DNA of 64,000 nucleotides. It comes from Syngnathus acus (Eukaryota; Chordata; Actinopteri; Syngnathiformes; Syngnathidae). The stretch covers positions 7,249,319 to 7,313,318 of the forward strand of contig NC_051087.1 in assembly GCF_901709675.1 (NCBI RefSeq), read 5' to 3'. Both the position numbers and the translations under genes were made by a program. A model generated the notes under the pieces. The model was not told where the DNA came from and ran no database searches. It saw only the letters and a list, made by a program, of their open reading frames with translations. Shown here piece after piece: positions 1-12,312 of this stretch (position 1 is its first letter; each line of letters opens with the position of its first letter).

Positions 1-3000
1 AAAATTTGTGCATTCTATATATACATAATTTTTTTTTAAATCCCGAATCCTTGATTATTTGCTGTTCTAGTTTGCTGTAATAGCCACTAGGAGCTGTCAA
101 AGACGATAGATCACAGTCTGCGCTACAGCGCCGGCAGTCAAACAAAGATGGTGCAGAAAAGCAATGCAAAACAAAAGAGATCCAGAGTCAGCGTGGATGC
201 TTGACTGGCGAAGCAACACGGAGAGACTGCGGGGGTAAATCTGGGGGCAAAGCGAGGTAAAAATATAAGTAAAAAGTAGGGGCTAGGGAAAAACGGCAGT
301 TTGTCTGACCTTCCCTAAGGCTAATGCAGTAAGGGAAACGATGCAATTAATGTCTAGAAGAGCGTTGTTCTCAAACTCCCTGAGGGCAATGATTCAACTC
401 TTGGCTTCTTGGAATACTGGCCACTCATGGCCCTTAAACACATCACATGCAAGCCTCATCAAGTCTCATTTACTTCTTTCATTAATTATAGCTATCTTAA
501 TCAACAGTATTGAAAATCTAAAATCTCTTTAGGTATACTGCAGACAGCAGAATCCATCCATAGATGCTGTTCACAAATTAAATTAAAACTAACTCTTTTT
601 TTTTTTTTTTAGAGGCCACTTTCTGTAACTCTGAATGGGAAGGCAGTTTTATTTACTCTAGCACATTTCATACTTAAGGCAACTTAATGTGTTTACACAG
701 AAATGTGTTTACAGACAAACATCTTAAGACGTTCAAAGGCTAAGCAAAGAGACAAAAGTAGCTCGCTAAGAATTAATAAAAGAAAATATACACTGACAAA
801 TATTCAAAGACATTTACAAGCAACAGATGTGAAGGCATTTAAAGGCAAAGTCAAGAAATAATAAGATAAAGAAGTAAAGAAAAAAAGTAGCTCTGTAATT
901 GCTAACAGTGAAATTGGCCGTGCGTTTTCATTTAAACAAAAACACAATGAATGATGGCCTGTCATGTCTTCCACGCGGAGGAAGCATCCCTATTTTTAAT
1001 GCTTGCATTTCTTTCCAGTTGAGATTTTCTTGAGATAGAGTTTTTAATGTAGTTTAATTTTGGGAACATGAGTAAACATCACCCCTCACAGTTCTTTGCA
1101 CTCAAGGGGAATGTCTTCATTTCACTGACAAGTAATATCTATGGGTTGCAATTCAAATTAAATATTCACCACTCTCTTTAAAACTTCAATATAACTGGGA
1201 AATTAGCCAGGGAGACAAACAGTCTTGAAGAATACCAATTTTTGTAGTGACTAAGGACTGTTCAAACAATATTTTAAGTGCATTGAAGTGCAGTCATGAA
1301 CTCTTGGAGGACATCAGTGCTATTAAAATGCCAGGGAAAGGGTACGATTATTCTCTTTTTGCTCACATAACCGGAAAACAGAACAAGTTGGATTAATAGA
1401 TGTCTGTAGGTCAGAATTAATCGGCATCAACGATAAGTATGTCTTTGGGATACAAAGATAAAAATGCAGGATCACATTAAGAGTACTCCTCCATTAAAAA
1501 ATGCTTAGCTTGTTAACCAAAAGCTTGACAGTCTGTGTGTCAAAGTCCCGTGTGCTATGCTGGTGAGTAGGGCAGAGTGATTCTGACCATCCATCAACTA
1601 TGTCAATACTGTGATTTTCTTTCACGCTAATAGACAAAAGAGCTCAAGAAAGTGTCGTCCGAAATCAGGTGCTGACAGTGGCTACTGTCGGACCCATGAA
1701 ACCCGAGACGTATCCAATGAGCAAACAAAGTAATAATTTCAACTCCATAATTTTTTTTTTTATTTGAAACCAGAGAAAGTGTTGTTGTGGTTCAAGCATA
1801 TGCAATTGTGAGGTGGGGGGGGGAGTTAGAGACAAGACAATGGCCCACCTCAGTCTGGGTAAGGCAAAATTCAAATTCAAGGAATAGCCAGTTTACCTGT
1901 TTTTGGTAAAAAAAAATATTTTTACTTGAAGGCATGCAAACAGCCTGTTTATTTATATGAAAATTTACGATTTAGCTTTCACTTGCAGCACATTCTGAGT
2001 GACTCATTGAGTACAGCCGTTTTTATTCTTAGAACACTTTGTAAGCCACCATTTGATTGTAATGCAAACAGAATAATGTTACCGCATCTTGCATTCCACA
2101 CCATTTTAAATAATTTTATTTATGAATGAAGCCTTTGTCTTTGTTTGAATGAACACTTTGGCAACTTTATTTTACGGTTGGTACTACCAAACGTCTCAAA
2201 AACGTCTTATTCTTTAGCATAAAATGCAAATGCTGTCTTTTTTTTCAAATATGTCCAGACATTGCTGTTCCATGGGACTTTTGCTTGAGGTTACCTCATG
2301 GGTTGAATAAGTAGAACAAGTGTTTCTGATAATACAAATTGATTTTTTGATGGTCTTTGTTGAAAAAACAGGACCATGCTAAAGAAATATCAGAATTTTA
2401 AATCACAGTTGCAATATTGAGGGGGGAAAAAAAGCAATTTTTGCACCTAAAGGCAGCATTTACTGTACAGTGTGTCCATCACTGCACTGTCACAAACTAA
2501 TTACCAAACACTGATTGTTATCTTTTCGGAGGAGTCATTAAATACTGTACTGACGCGTGGTGTAAAAGCAACTGAGATTGGCGCGTCAGTGTTGATCTGA
2601 GGTCACACCAAGTTATTAACCCTTTGCTTGAATCACTCTGTCATGGGTGAACAACCGAGTGTAAATAACAACACGCTGGTTGCCCCCTTCTCACCTTTGA
2701 CAATTTGACATCCACTTGGACAAAGTTTGAGCTGCTCCCCCCTTGTGTCCAGCGTTGTTTTTTCTACAAAATAATAACACAATAATAAAAAACAAGATTG
2801 TATTGTGCACCAAATCCCAATAGAATTGGTAGTCTGTATTACATGCATCCATAAATCACACAGTTTCCATTACAGTGCCTGTCCATCCAAGATCCTGACT
2901 GAGGATTTTCCAGAGACACCTTTAAAAACTGATTTATCATGAAGTATGGACCAAGTCAGACTAATAAATCAAGGTAATGATGGGATTGAAGACTAATGTC

Positions 3001-3111
3001 AAACTCTCACTACCTTTTTACAGGGTAGCAGGCAAACCCAAAGTATATAGAGTATCAATATTATATGTTGCATTTACACTATAAATGTGCTTTTTTTTTT
3101 TTCTTTTTACT
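1..3111. other. Intron, nothing specific recognised
   Basis: AT-rich ctnna2 intron with short A/T runs. A CpG-bearing stretch occurs at about 110-250, but no exon, RNA gene or repeat family was recognised. Confidence 0.6.
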
Positions 3112-3158
3112 CCTGCGATTGGCTGCTGACCCGTTCAGGGTGTACGCCACCTCTCAAC
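3112..3158 (+). mobile_element. Decayed SINE body fragment
   Basis: CCTGCGATTGGCTG and GTTCAGGGTGTACGCC match the middle of the SINE at 39946-40312, read in the opposite orientation to that copy. Head and tail are missing. Confidence 0.65.
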
Positions 3159-3359
3159 CTCATAATGAGAATTAGCATAACAGACCACTACCTGTATGTA
3201 TTTGTTTTATTCACAAAACCTAGCATTTGAAAAGGTGTAGATTTTTTTCATGTCCATTGCACATAGCATGGCTATTAAAATTCCATACACAATCTCTTCC
3301 TGATATTATTTTTTTTGCACCTGGAAGTTTTTTGCTTACACTGACTGATGCTTCAAACT

Positions 3360-3980
3360 GTTAATAATTCCATCCACCTTATCTAAAGCCCCAGTTCCAA
3401 TTGAAGAAAAACAGCCCTAAAGCATGATGCTGCCACCACCATGCTTCATGTTGGTGATGAGTGTTTGCGCCCAAGCATAACCTTTTGAAGTTTTGGCCAA
3501 AAAGTTCTACCTTGATTTTACTATTTTGAAACGGCACACTCCCAATTTCCCAATCACGTGTGCAATGTGATGAAAGTATCATACTCGTTATGCCACATGT
3601 TGGTTGACATACCGTAAGATAATCATAGATATTACACTCACGGTCATCCTCATATGTTGTTATGGACAGGATGACATTTTGTGTTCTACTTTTAAGTTTT
3701 TTGGGGTTTGTTTTGTTTTTCCAAGGTCATGTGTCAAAGTTGTGAGATTGCCACAAATCCAAATTGGCTTCTTATTGTTATGGCTTTCATCACAATCCTT
3801 ATGTGTGTCTTGAATGATTTTTCAGCCTCTCTTACTATATACAATGGATAACAATCTCCATGCTGGAGCCCTGTCAAAAGAAATATCTATCTTGCCACTA
3901 TAAATTCAGTCGAAGGAGGCCCTCAACACTATCCCTGTAGATTTGAGGAAGCTATTTCTTTTTGTGTGGAGGAATTCCCT
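3360..3980 (-). pseudogene. Tc1/mariner-like transposase remnant
   Basis: Tc1-like transposases cut and paste their own element through a DDE catalytic core. On the minus strand a 67-codon open stretch (3379-3582) contains KIKVELFGQN, matching the family's segment after the second catalytic aspartate. It then continues in a shifted frame over DNA that in the correct frame resembles the conserved HGGGSIMLWG block. Further minus-strand similarity, by nucleotide wording, fades through about 3720-3980. Frameshifts and stops make it dead. Terminal inverted repeats were not located, so the limits are approximate. Confidence 0.75.
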
Positions 3981-6869
3981 CAGCGGTGGTATATATTGAG
4001 TCCAGTTTTAAAAGCAGTGCTTCCATTAGATGGGAGTCAGTCATGTGGCTCAGTGGGACAGTGTTGGAATGCCTTATTCAGCATTTCCCTCTCGGTTGAG
4101 CTGCATAGATTTCTTTTCTTGTATTGAACATTTTGAAAACATTGATTTCTTTTTTTTTATGTAAAACTGCATGACATTTGCAAAAAGAAAATAATTATCT
4201 GGTTATTATTATCCTCTTCATTTGCTTGTCACGCTAGCATCTTTTTGTCTTTGGATTTTTTTCTCCCTCTCTTTGGCGTTCGTACCATGTTTACTCATAA
4301 AGTGAAGTAAGGTGTGGACCAAACTCAGTAGGGTTCCAAATGAACTTGGCACGTTTGCTTGTGGAAATAAAATCAATTCACTCGGATCCACTCCAACTGG
4401 CAAATAAACCCAGCCCAATTGACCCTATACGGAATAATCATTATGTTGCCATAGCATGATTAAGCAGTTGACTTAACGAGCATGTCTTCACTTTACCATG
4501 CCACTTTCTGTGCTCACTGCTCTGATGGCGTTTCAACTGTACCATTTTCTTCACTCCCCTTCTGAACAATCTCTGTTTATCATTCCTTCACCTGCTGTTG
4601 ACCAGTACGACAACAGAGACTTCTCATAGGCTTGGTTGTGATGCATTTTGATTCGTGTAAAGTTTTTATGAAGCACAATCAAACCAATATTTTTTCTCAA
4701 ATGATGTGGTAACTGTAGGTGTGAAAGAAGCTGTTGAGTCATAATTTACCATTTGTATTTGTCTGTGCTCTACATCCAAGACTGGCGATCCCGAGTGGAT
4801 TCCAGCTGTCTGCCCCGCTTTGATATCATAATCAAGCTGCATGATAGGCTGCTTGAGCTGCTGCGAAATATTTGAATAAACATTATTCCATAATATCAGA
4901 TTGAAATAACCTCCCTGCTTTGAGACAGGATTTAATTAAAATCACCTTTTGTCTGCCTTGCATCAATTATTTTCTATTCCTGACCCTTACCCCCACTGAG
5001 AGCCGGTTATTCTCCTGATTAATTGGCATCTCTTTTGAAAACAGATTAAATTGTGGTCTTTGAGGTGTTGATTTTCAATGCAAATGTAATCTATTTGACA
5101 TACTCAATGGAAACCTCTTTGGCTAATCTTTGTCCAACCATTCACGTTTCCGTCTACAATTGCATTTCATATCTTTAAAGTCAGTTTTAGATACAGTGTA
5201 ATCTTTGATCAATGTGACATGATTTCCCAAATATGAAAATGTGGTCAAAATACAAAGTCTAGTTGGAATGGTCATTTCAACTTGAGAGCTACGCACCAAG
5301 AATTCTGAATATTGGATAATGGGTTTCACATATCCTCAACTTATTGTGTAGGAGAAAAATGGGTCTTTTTTTGGAGCACATTTGCGTTGACGTGTGAAAA
5401 TGTGGTCAACAATCACCTTTAGTATTACAGAAAAAGACTAAAACTTCATTTTATAAAACATAATCTTTTAAAGTGATGGCCTGTATTTTTTTCTTTAAAG
5501 AAAAATAGCAACACTAACCTCTTTAAGTTTTGAAATTTTATAAGAACCCATGATAACACTTTTTAATATAATTATGTAATTTCTTTTGTAAGCCTATTTC
5601 TCAGGAACTCTGGATAGATCACTTTACCCAAAACCTTGACTTAAATTGTACACATTGAACTTTATTTATGATAAGGCAGTAATTTAGGTCATCTACTTTA
5701 CTCTATTGTTTCTGGTGAATTGATCTGTTATGAATAATTTTAGAGGTCTTTGAAGTACTCACTCTTCCTTTTTTTCCAGAAAATTCCACCTAGATGGCGT
5801 CCCCCTGTCACGTTGCTACATACAGTTAATCAATGTTTGCAATGTATGCCCTGCAGTCAAAATCTGTGTCCCCATTTCTAATGTGGGAGATGGTGGGAAG
5901 AGGAAGCAATTAGGCATTAACTCGAGCAGTGCAGTGTTTCAGCGTGGAGAAGACGCTGTTAAGATACAATGGTGAATTCAAATAATCTGGTCAACATAAA
6001 AGAAGTCCCTTTTTGGGTGGGTTATTTTAGGGACTCCATGCAATTTTGCTTCCTGCTGACATCTTACACTATCAAGATACAGCCGTTTATGAACAACAAA
6101 ATAACAATGGTTGCAAAGCCTATGTCTTTTTGAGCTGGTGCTCGGAGGTACAAAACTCTTGAATCCTATCAACATTTCTAACTCCCATCAAGGGTATTCA
6201 TACTTTTCTCTTTCAAGCTAGGCGTTACATTTATTCTGATTCTTACGGCAGCCACCTTTTACTCATTCTATAATTAAACTCTTAACTTAAAAGCCAAATG
6301 CTCTGCAAATGACCTGAGGGGGGAGCTGACTTTTTGTTGCACTTTAAGTGGGCATTTATTAATGCATGTCTATGTTTTCACAGTTTTCAAAACACATTCT
6401 CGTAAAAGACTTCATACTTCAAGGCACACTTGCCCCTAAAAAGGCCCTGGGATAACCAAATGCATCATGCTTATTGCACTAGAGCCTCTTCTCATTTAAT
6501 TAGAGTTCTTGCCATTATTCATTTAGAAGATATTCAAACCAGCATTTACTGGTTACATTCTTACATTCTTCCTATGGAACACATTTTTAAAAAGAATCAT
6601 ACGCTGAAAAAGAAAAAGTTATAGTTGTAGACACCAAAGGTCATACACCCAGAACCATTAGTTTTTGCTGCCATCTTGATGTTTGTTTTTATTAAAATTA
6701 CTTATTGCATTGTCCCTCACAGCATTGTAAGTATTTCAATTTGTTTCATTGAAGTTGCAAACTTCTCAATAGCGTGTAATTTAAAAATGAATGACACATT
6801 AAAGATGACAATTTAAACAAAGTATTACGTTATTACGTCAAGAGGAATAACGCTGATCTACAACAGGGA

Positions 6870-6975
6870 TGGAACCTCTCCCAGTAGAGTTAAGGTCAAA
6901 GATGGGCTCCAGCCAGGATATATTGCAAGTCAGTTGCAAGGCTGATGCATAGAGACAGACAACCATTCACAACTA
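6870..6975 (-). mobile_element. Decayed SINE body fragment
   Basis: Blocks resembling GGAGCCTATCCCAG, the CAGTTGCAAGGC segment and GAGACAGACAACCATTCACA follow the order of the 39946-40312 SINE in the same orientation, with many substitutions and small gaps. Confidence 0.55.
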
Positions 6976-7913
6976 CATAAAATATAAAGTTTTCAATTCA
7001 CCTTACATGGATTTTTTTTTTGCATAGTTGAGGAATCTCCCTGCAGAGAGCTCACGCAACTATTGAATGAACAAAATCCTCTGTCGGCAACAGTGCTAAC
7101 AATTGCATCACTTTTTTGTAGCGTTAGAATATGTTCTGATATTGATTTTTTTCCCCAATCCACAGGTCAGCAAGTGTAACTTTAACCAGAAAGACATGCC
7201 GCAGATCTCAAAACAGACATGTCCGTTGACTACTTTGGTCGCATAAATCTGCTATGATTATCACTCGACTAAATGAGCTCCTAATGGATAGCATAACAAA
7301 ATGCCACATGCAGTCTGTCCTTGATTGAGATAAAACAAGAAAACATGACATTTTCTATCTTCTGTGTTGTTATTTAATGCCGAACATGGTGTGCTTGTCA
7401 AATTAGCAATGCACAGTGAAAGAAGGTTACATAGAAGTCCAAGTAGCTGCTTGTTGCCTCGAGCTCTTCATTTAACAAATAGGTAACTATAGTTTATTTT
7501 CATGTTCCGTCTTTATATAGTCGAGCCCCACGCATTTGCCAGTTGGCCGTGGCAAATTCACACACACAGATTTTGTTTCAGAACATAACCCCCCCAACCC
7601 CTTATCAGGTAAGCCTGCCTACTCTCAATTTTCTATGACGTGGCAGAGGTCACAAGTTTCTTTTGTTTTTTTTCATTTTTGTGCCAGAAATAGCTCCCGG
7701 TTTGCAGTATGTAGTACATAGGAGAACAGTTCTGAGGTTATAGAAGGTCAACATATCACATTGTGTTGGGTTTGTCTCATGTTTATCTATGTGGGCTAGT
7801 CTTATCTGAAGCCAGTGGGATTTAAACAAGTGCCAGCAAATAACTGTTGGATGCTTAGATAATATTCTTAATACGCAAGGTTTCATCCTTTGTGTTTTCT
7901 TAATACAGTGTGT

Positions 7914-7928
7914 GTGGGGGGGGGGGGG
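7914..7928 (+). repeat. Poly-G run
   Basis: GTGTGTGTGG passes into about a dozen consecutive G. A likely site of assembly or length uncertainty. Confidence 0.8.
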
Positions 7929-9333
7929 CTTGCTTGGAGGAATCTTGTTGCGGGTGTTGTGACGGGTCGTTTCTCGATGTATCAGTTTTTATTAGTTGTT
8001 AAATCGCTGATCCTTTATGCTTTATCATTTTATTGTATCGTTCTGTCATGAGCCTGATTCCATAATGTGTCCTGTTATTATGTCAACCTTTATTCTGTCA
8101 TATCGGCCAGATTTCTTACAGTATATAAACTCGGGAGAAGCTTTCTTCCAGGTAAAATGTCTGGTTTTCTTGAGTTCCCAGCCCGGCTTTCTGTTGATAC
8201 TTGATAAAGACTTTTACTTTTCAACTTTGGTGTCATGTCTGAGAGTCCTGATAGCCATACGCAAATAATGAACTTCAGCATTTCATTTTGACTACTCTGA
8301 CACCAGGATTATTTTGTGGTGCAACACAATCGATGCTGAATGTTCCAGTCCTAAAAACCCTGTAGATGAACACAATAAGATACCCACTGATGAGATTAGT
8401 GTGCTGTGACCATGATGAACATGACCTTTTTTGCACCACAGACCAGTTTCCAAATACATTTTCTTTTTTTGTTTGCTATTGGGCTAACCGTTTATGGCAT
8501 CATGTGGTTATTATTTTGGCGCTTTGGGGTGCAACTTGATAACTCTCTTTTCAAATTAATCTCGGATCAACTAAAGGTCAAACTATATACAATTTGTGTT
8601 TTGGAGGGGAGTCTTGAAACTGAACCTGTAAATGATGTGTCTGGATATTTTTATGAGGCAGTGATGACATGATTGCCGAGTGCTTCCCATGTTGTGTTAA
8701 TAATGGCTTGACATTAGACTCTGGCATACACATTCTCTCTTGACATTTTTTTCTTAATTCCCCCCCAAAAAAGTAGGATTTTCAAGGATATCATATTTTA
8801 CATTTAAGCTAACCTGGGTAACGGCAATTATTTTTTTTGGGAGAGAAATATTTCAATGGTTATAGTCACCTTCTGACCATTTCACCACAATACCATAGCA
8901 CTATCATAGGCAGACTCATGCCACTCACACTTGACACCTTTGTGTGAAATTATAGGTTTAGCGTAGTGCCAGTGGATGAATGGTCAGAGGCAGCAATCCT
9001 TTATGGCTCCTTGTCTTTTGAGTGGCACTGCCAGGAGTGAAGTGTGCCGATACAACAGTGATTACTCAGAGCTACTAATGCAACACTTGACAGCAGACAC
9101 ACTTGCTTCCATTCTTTTGTGCACAAAACAAACAACAAAGCCCTTTTGGTGTCTACAGACTGGTAATGATGAGATGCCAAGCACAATTAATCTAGGGAAG
9201 GCGTATGACGAAGCAAAAGTCGCTAAACAGAAACAACAAATGCTATGGCAAAAATAATTAGATTGATACGGTGGATTGGGCCTAACCAAAATTATTTTTT
9301 GGAGGGAGATGCCGATTTTTGGCAGAAGAAAAA

Positions 9334-9427
9334 TCTATTAATTGGTTGATTAATTTAAAACATTACTATATAATGATACTGTATAAAAAATCGATTAATT
9401 GGTCAATTAATTTAAAAAAATACTATA
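9334..9427 (+). repeat. Imperfect tandem duplication, period 57
   Basis: CTATTAATTGGTTGATTAAT and CGATTAATTGGTCAATTAAT each lead through TTTAAAA to a TACTATA motif, with starts 57 bp apart. Each unit is itself partly self-complementary (ATTAATTGG/CAATTAAT). Confidence 0.7.
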
Positions 9428-9478
9428 GTGCTTGAAATAACATGCTTCATTCTTGTCATGCATTTCAATTGGCATCAA

Positions 9479-10054
9479 TTATAGGCGGAGAGTCAACTGT
9501 AAATGCATTCCGTCCGCCCGTCCGTCCATTATCCATCCATTCCGTTGAGTATTTTCAGATGCGTGGCAGATCTTTGTTCCCATACTTGAAGGCGTTGTTG
9601 CAGACTCTAAGTAGTGGCTTGATTTGGCTCTGTATCTGTGTTTGGTGTCCCTAAGCACCCAGCCATGATTTTCAACTGTGACAATTTCAATAGGCTCGGA
9701 AAGCCACTGTACGTCCAGCTTGATTCTGTGATTGAAAGACACTCCATTCTCTGTTGGAATCAGTCTTGTAATTGAGAGAGAGAGAGTGTCCTCTGGCCGT
9801 GGTCTCCTCCTTCTCAGGGGGGCATGTGCATGGGTGAGGAACAGATAAGTAGCCTCACTAGTGTGGTAGTCGTGGTGTGGTTCTGTCTGTTTGAAGTTTG
9901 TGTTAACATGATGTGATGTGTTTTCTCCTCTGGTTGCACACTTTGCATGCTGATAAAATGGTGAATGTGACCTATGTGTCTGGCAAATGCGATTCCGAGC
10001 TGTATTTTGAAGTGGAGAGAAATTTGTCTTGCTCATATTGCTATTTATATTCAT
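9479..10054 (-). other. Unidentified 191-codon open frame, coding status doubtful
   Basis: This is the longest open frame in the window apart from lrrtm1. Its central part, including DTLSLSITRLIP and the following SFNHRIKLDVQWL and PIEIVTVENHG segments, has protein-like composition, whereas the first third is rich in H, N and T. I recognise no family, signal peptide, membrane segment or catalytic motif. No promoter or polyadenylation signal stands out. The start (10054) is simply the first ATG. It could be a chance frame, a decayed gene or transposon fragment, or an exon of an unannotated antisense transcript. Confidence 0.2.
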
Positions 10055-12220
10055 CTCAATAGTGCTTTGTCATGCTCTCGATTCATGAGAAAGTAAGCAT
10101 CATTCACCAGCTAACTGGTATGTTTTAGTCATATAAAATGTCTATCGCAGTCAATGCAGGCATAATAGAGAGTCCAACGTTTTATTTGTTGGAACTGCAA
10201 TACTGTCCTCCAGCCAGAGTGGTTTGGCTTTTCACTACAAGCAATACATTTTCGACAGAACCAGACAGAATCAACTACTGCTGCATGAAAAGGGGATGCA
10301 GCAATGAGTGGGCAGAGAGTGCAAAATGTGCTTGGTCTGGAATTGGGGATGTGATTTAACTCATTTAGTTCCTCTCTTAAAAATGAATGTGGTCATTTTT
10401 CTTTCCATGCACTAAGAGTTCATTGTGTTGCCCAAGACCTCCCTGGGTTACTTTGAGGTAGGAGTGCTTTTTTTCTTCTTAGTGAATGAATAGTGGGGAA
10501 AGTGTTTGGAGATTTAATGCCTGCACTCTGCAACAAAGCGGTGAAGGAGGTGATCAAAAGAAAGTGCTCACTGACAGGATCATCAATAATTAGGAAAGTA
10601 CGAAGACAATGACTGCATGACACCCTTCTAAAAGGTGCAGAGAAGGATGCTTTTCACGGGATGGTCTGCAACTAGTGTTGAGAGGAGCTCCCACAAAAGC
10701 TTCAGTCTAGTTCTAGAATTATGCTAGCATGCTTTTTTTACCCTCTTATATACAGTGTGCGCCTGACCAGCCTGTGGACAACCTTTGCATCCCTGATGAG
10801 CTAGCAACTTGACTTTTTCAGCAGACTGTAACCTGGCAACAAGCAAACTTCTACATCCTCCCTTAGATTGTTTACGAAATGATTTTTCTTTTTCTTTTGG
10901 TTAATAGTTGTACAAGCAGTAGGGCCAATTGTCAAATTTACAGAAAACCGACATCTAAAAACCAAGGCTTTTGTATAGTACATGGCAAGTGCAATGTACT
11001 TATTTACGTATTTGACACTTAAAACTTAGAATTCATGTTTTATGAATGCTGAATGCACACATTAAAATTGCATGGATGTCTCATTAACCATTACTCCACA
11101 CTATCTCAGTCTTTAATTTTGTCCCAACTCATCTGGTGAAGAATTTTGAGAGGATAATTAGTCTCCTATTTTCAATTTTGTGAGTAAAATCATCACAGCC
11201 ACCTGATTTGTTCTGTTGCAATTTAAATGCAAGCGGGTTCAGAGAGCAATATGTAGGGGAATATTGTGTTAGTAAGATTTAAATTGGCATATCATCTCAC
11301 AACTGTCTGAAACCTTAACAATACAATGCCAGACTTTTTACTGAATTTCGGGCTTGCACCTTGGGTGCTTTATACGATGCGACACTCATGAATAGGACGA
11401 GTATTATCCGCTGACATTGGGACACAAGGCAGATTAAAACACGATTATCCGGCTTCCTGTTTTTCTTTCAGGCAAGAGATTGACCCAAAATTTGAATCAC
11501 ATAGAGTTGAAATTGTTATGATACAGCTGTAGAGTTTATTTACATATCTCAGGATAGCATGAGTGTAGTTAGTGTCCACGAATAGATTCAATTTTCTGAA
11601 ATTGCCTTCCTCCTCTCTGTTTATGACCTGAGTATTTACATAATGATTCAGTCTACCCCATCAGATGTTATAGCCACATTTGAATCTTGAGAGATTGATA
11701 ATGTGTCAACATCATATTTATCTACCTCTTCATTTTTATGTAGTGTTTTTCCTGTTCAGTGAGTGGGTGGAAGTTTAAACTTGCCCACCTCTCTTTGGGG
11801 AAAGACAGACTACACCCTGGATAGAATACCACCTAATTCTGGAGAAATTGTGAATAGAGATTGACTTGCAATTCAACCACATCATCATTGATACCTGAAG
11901 AGTTAAAAGGTTTCATCCACAGTCAATAAAATTGACTAGATTTAAGGAACCCTATTTGATGGATCATTAGACGCATTGTATTAATAAGTGCATCAATGAA
12001 CGGATTTATGAAAACAAAATCATACATTAGACGCAATGTGAAACCTTGTATGTTAAATAAGTTATTCTAATTGTATTGTGTTATTATATAAACAGTAGCA
12101 AGACACAGTCGTAGTTCCTGTATGATGAAAACTTGAAATACCCCTGCTAGCATCAGCGAATAACTGTACGAGCATAAAAGGAAACAATTAGAAATTTACG
12201 ACAAACTGAAAAGCTAACAT

Positions 12221-12312
12221 CCATACATAGGGTGTACCACATTATAAGGCACACTGTTCATTTTATATGTCCAGTAAATAATTTTAAGTGCACCTTATGG
12301 TCTGAAAAATAC
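12221..12312 (-). mobile_element. MITE-like repeat with CCTTATA-type half-sites
   Basis: ACCACATTATAAGGCACACT at one end and AAGTGCACCTTATGGTCTGA, followed by AAAATAC, at the other form an imperfect inverted pair. The wording matches a short palindromic family (GTATTTTTCGGACTATAAGG type) that I recall as abundant in fishes. It appears related to the element at 54425. Confidence 0.6.

Larger units (their letters stand above)
3981..9333. other. Intron; possible regulatory patch and a SINE fragment only
   Basis: Apart from the SINE fragment at 6870-6975 and the G run at 7914, this is plain intron. A patch at about 4870-5070 with GATTTAATTAAAATC and GATTAATTGGCATC has several TAAT-type motifs and less simple sequence, so it is a candidate conserved element. 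Small open frames here show no recognisable product. Confidence 0.5.
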
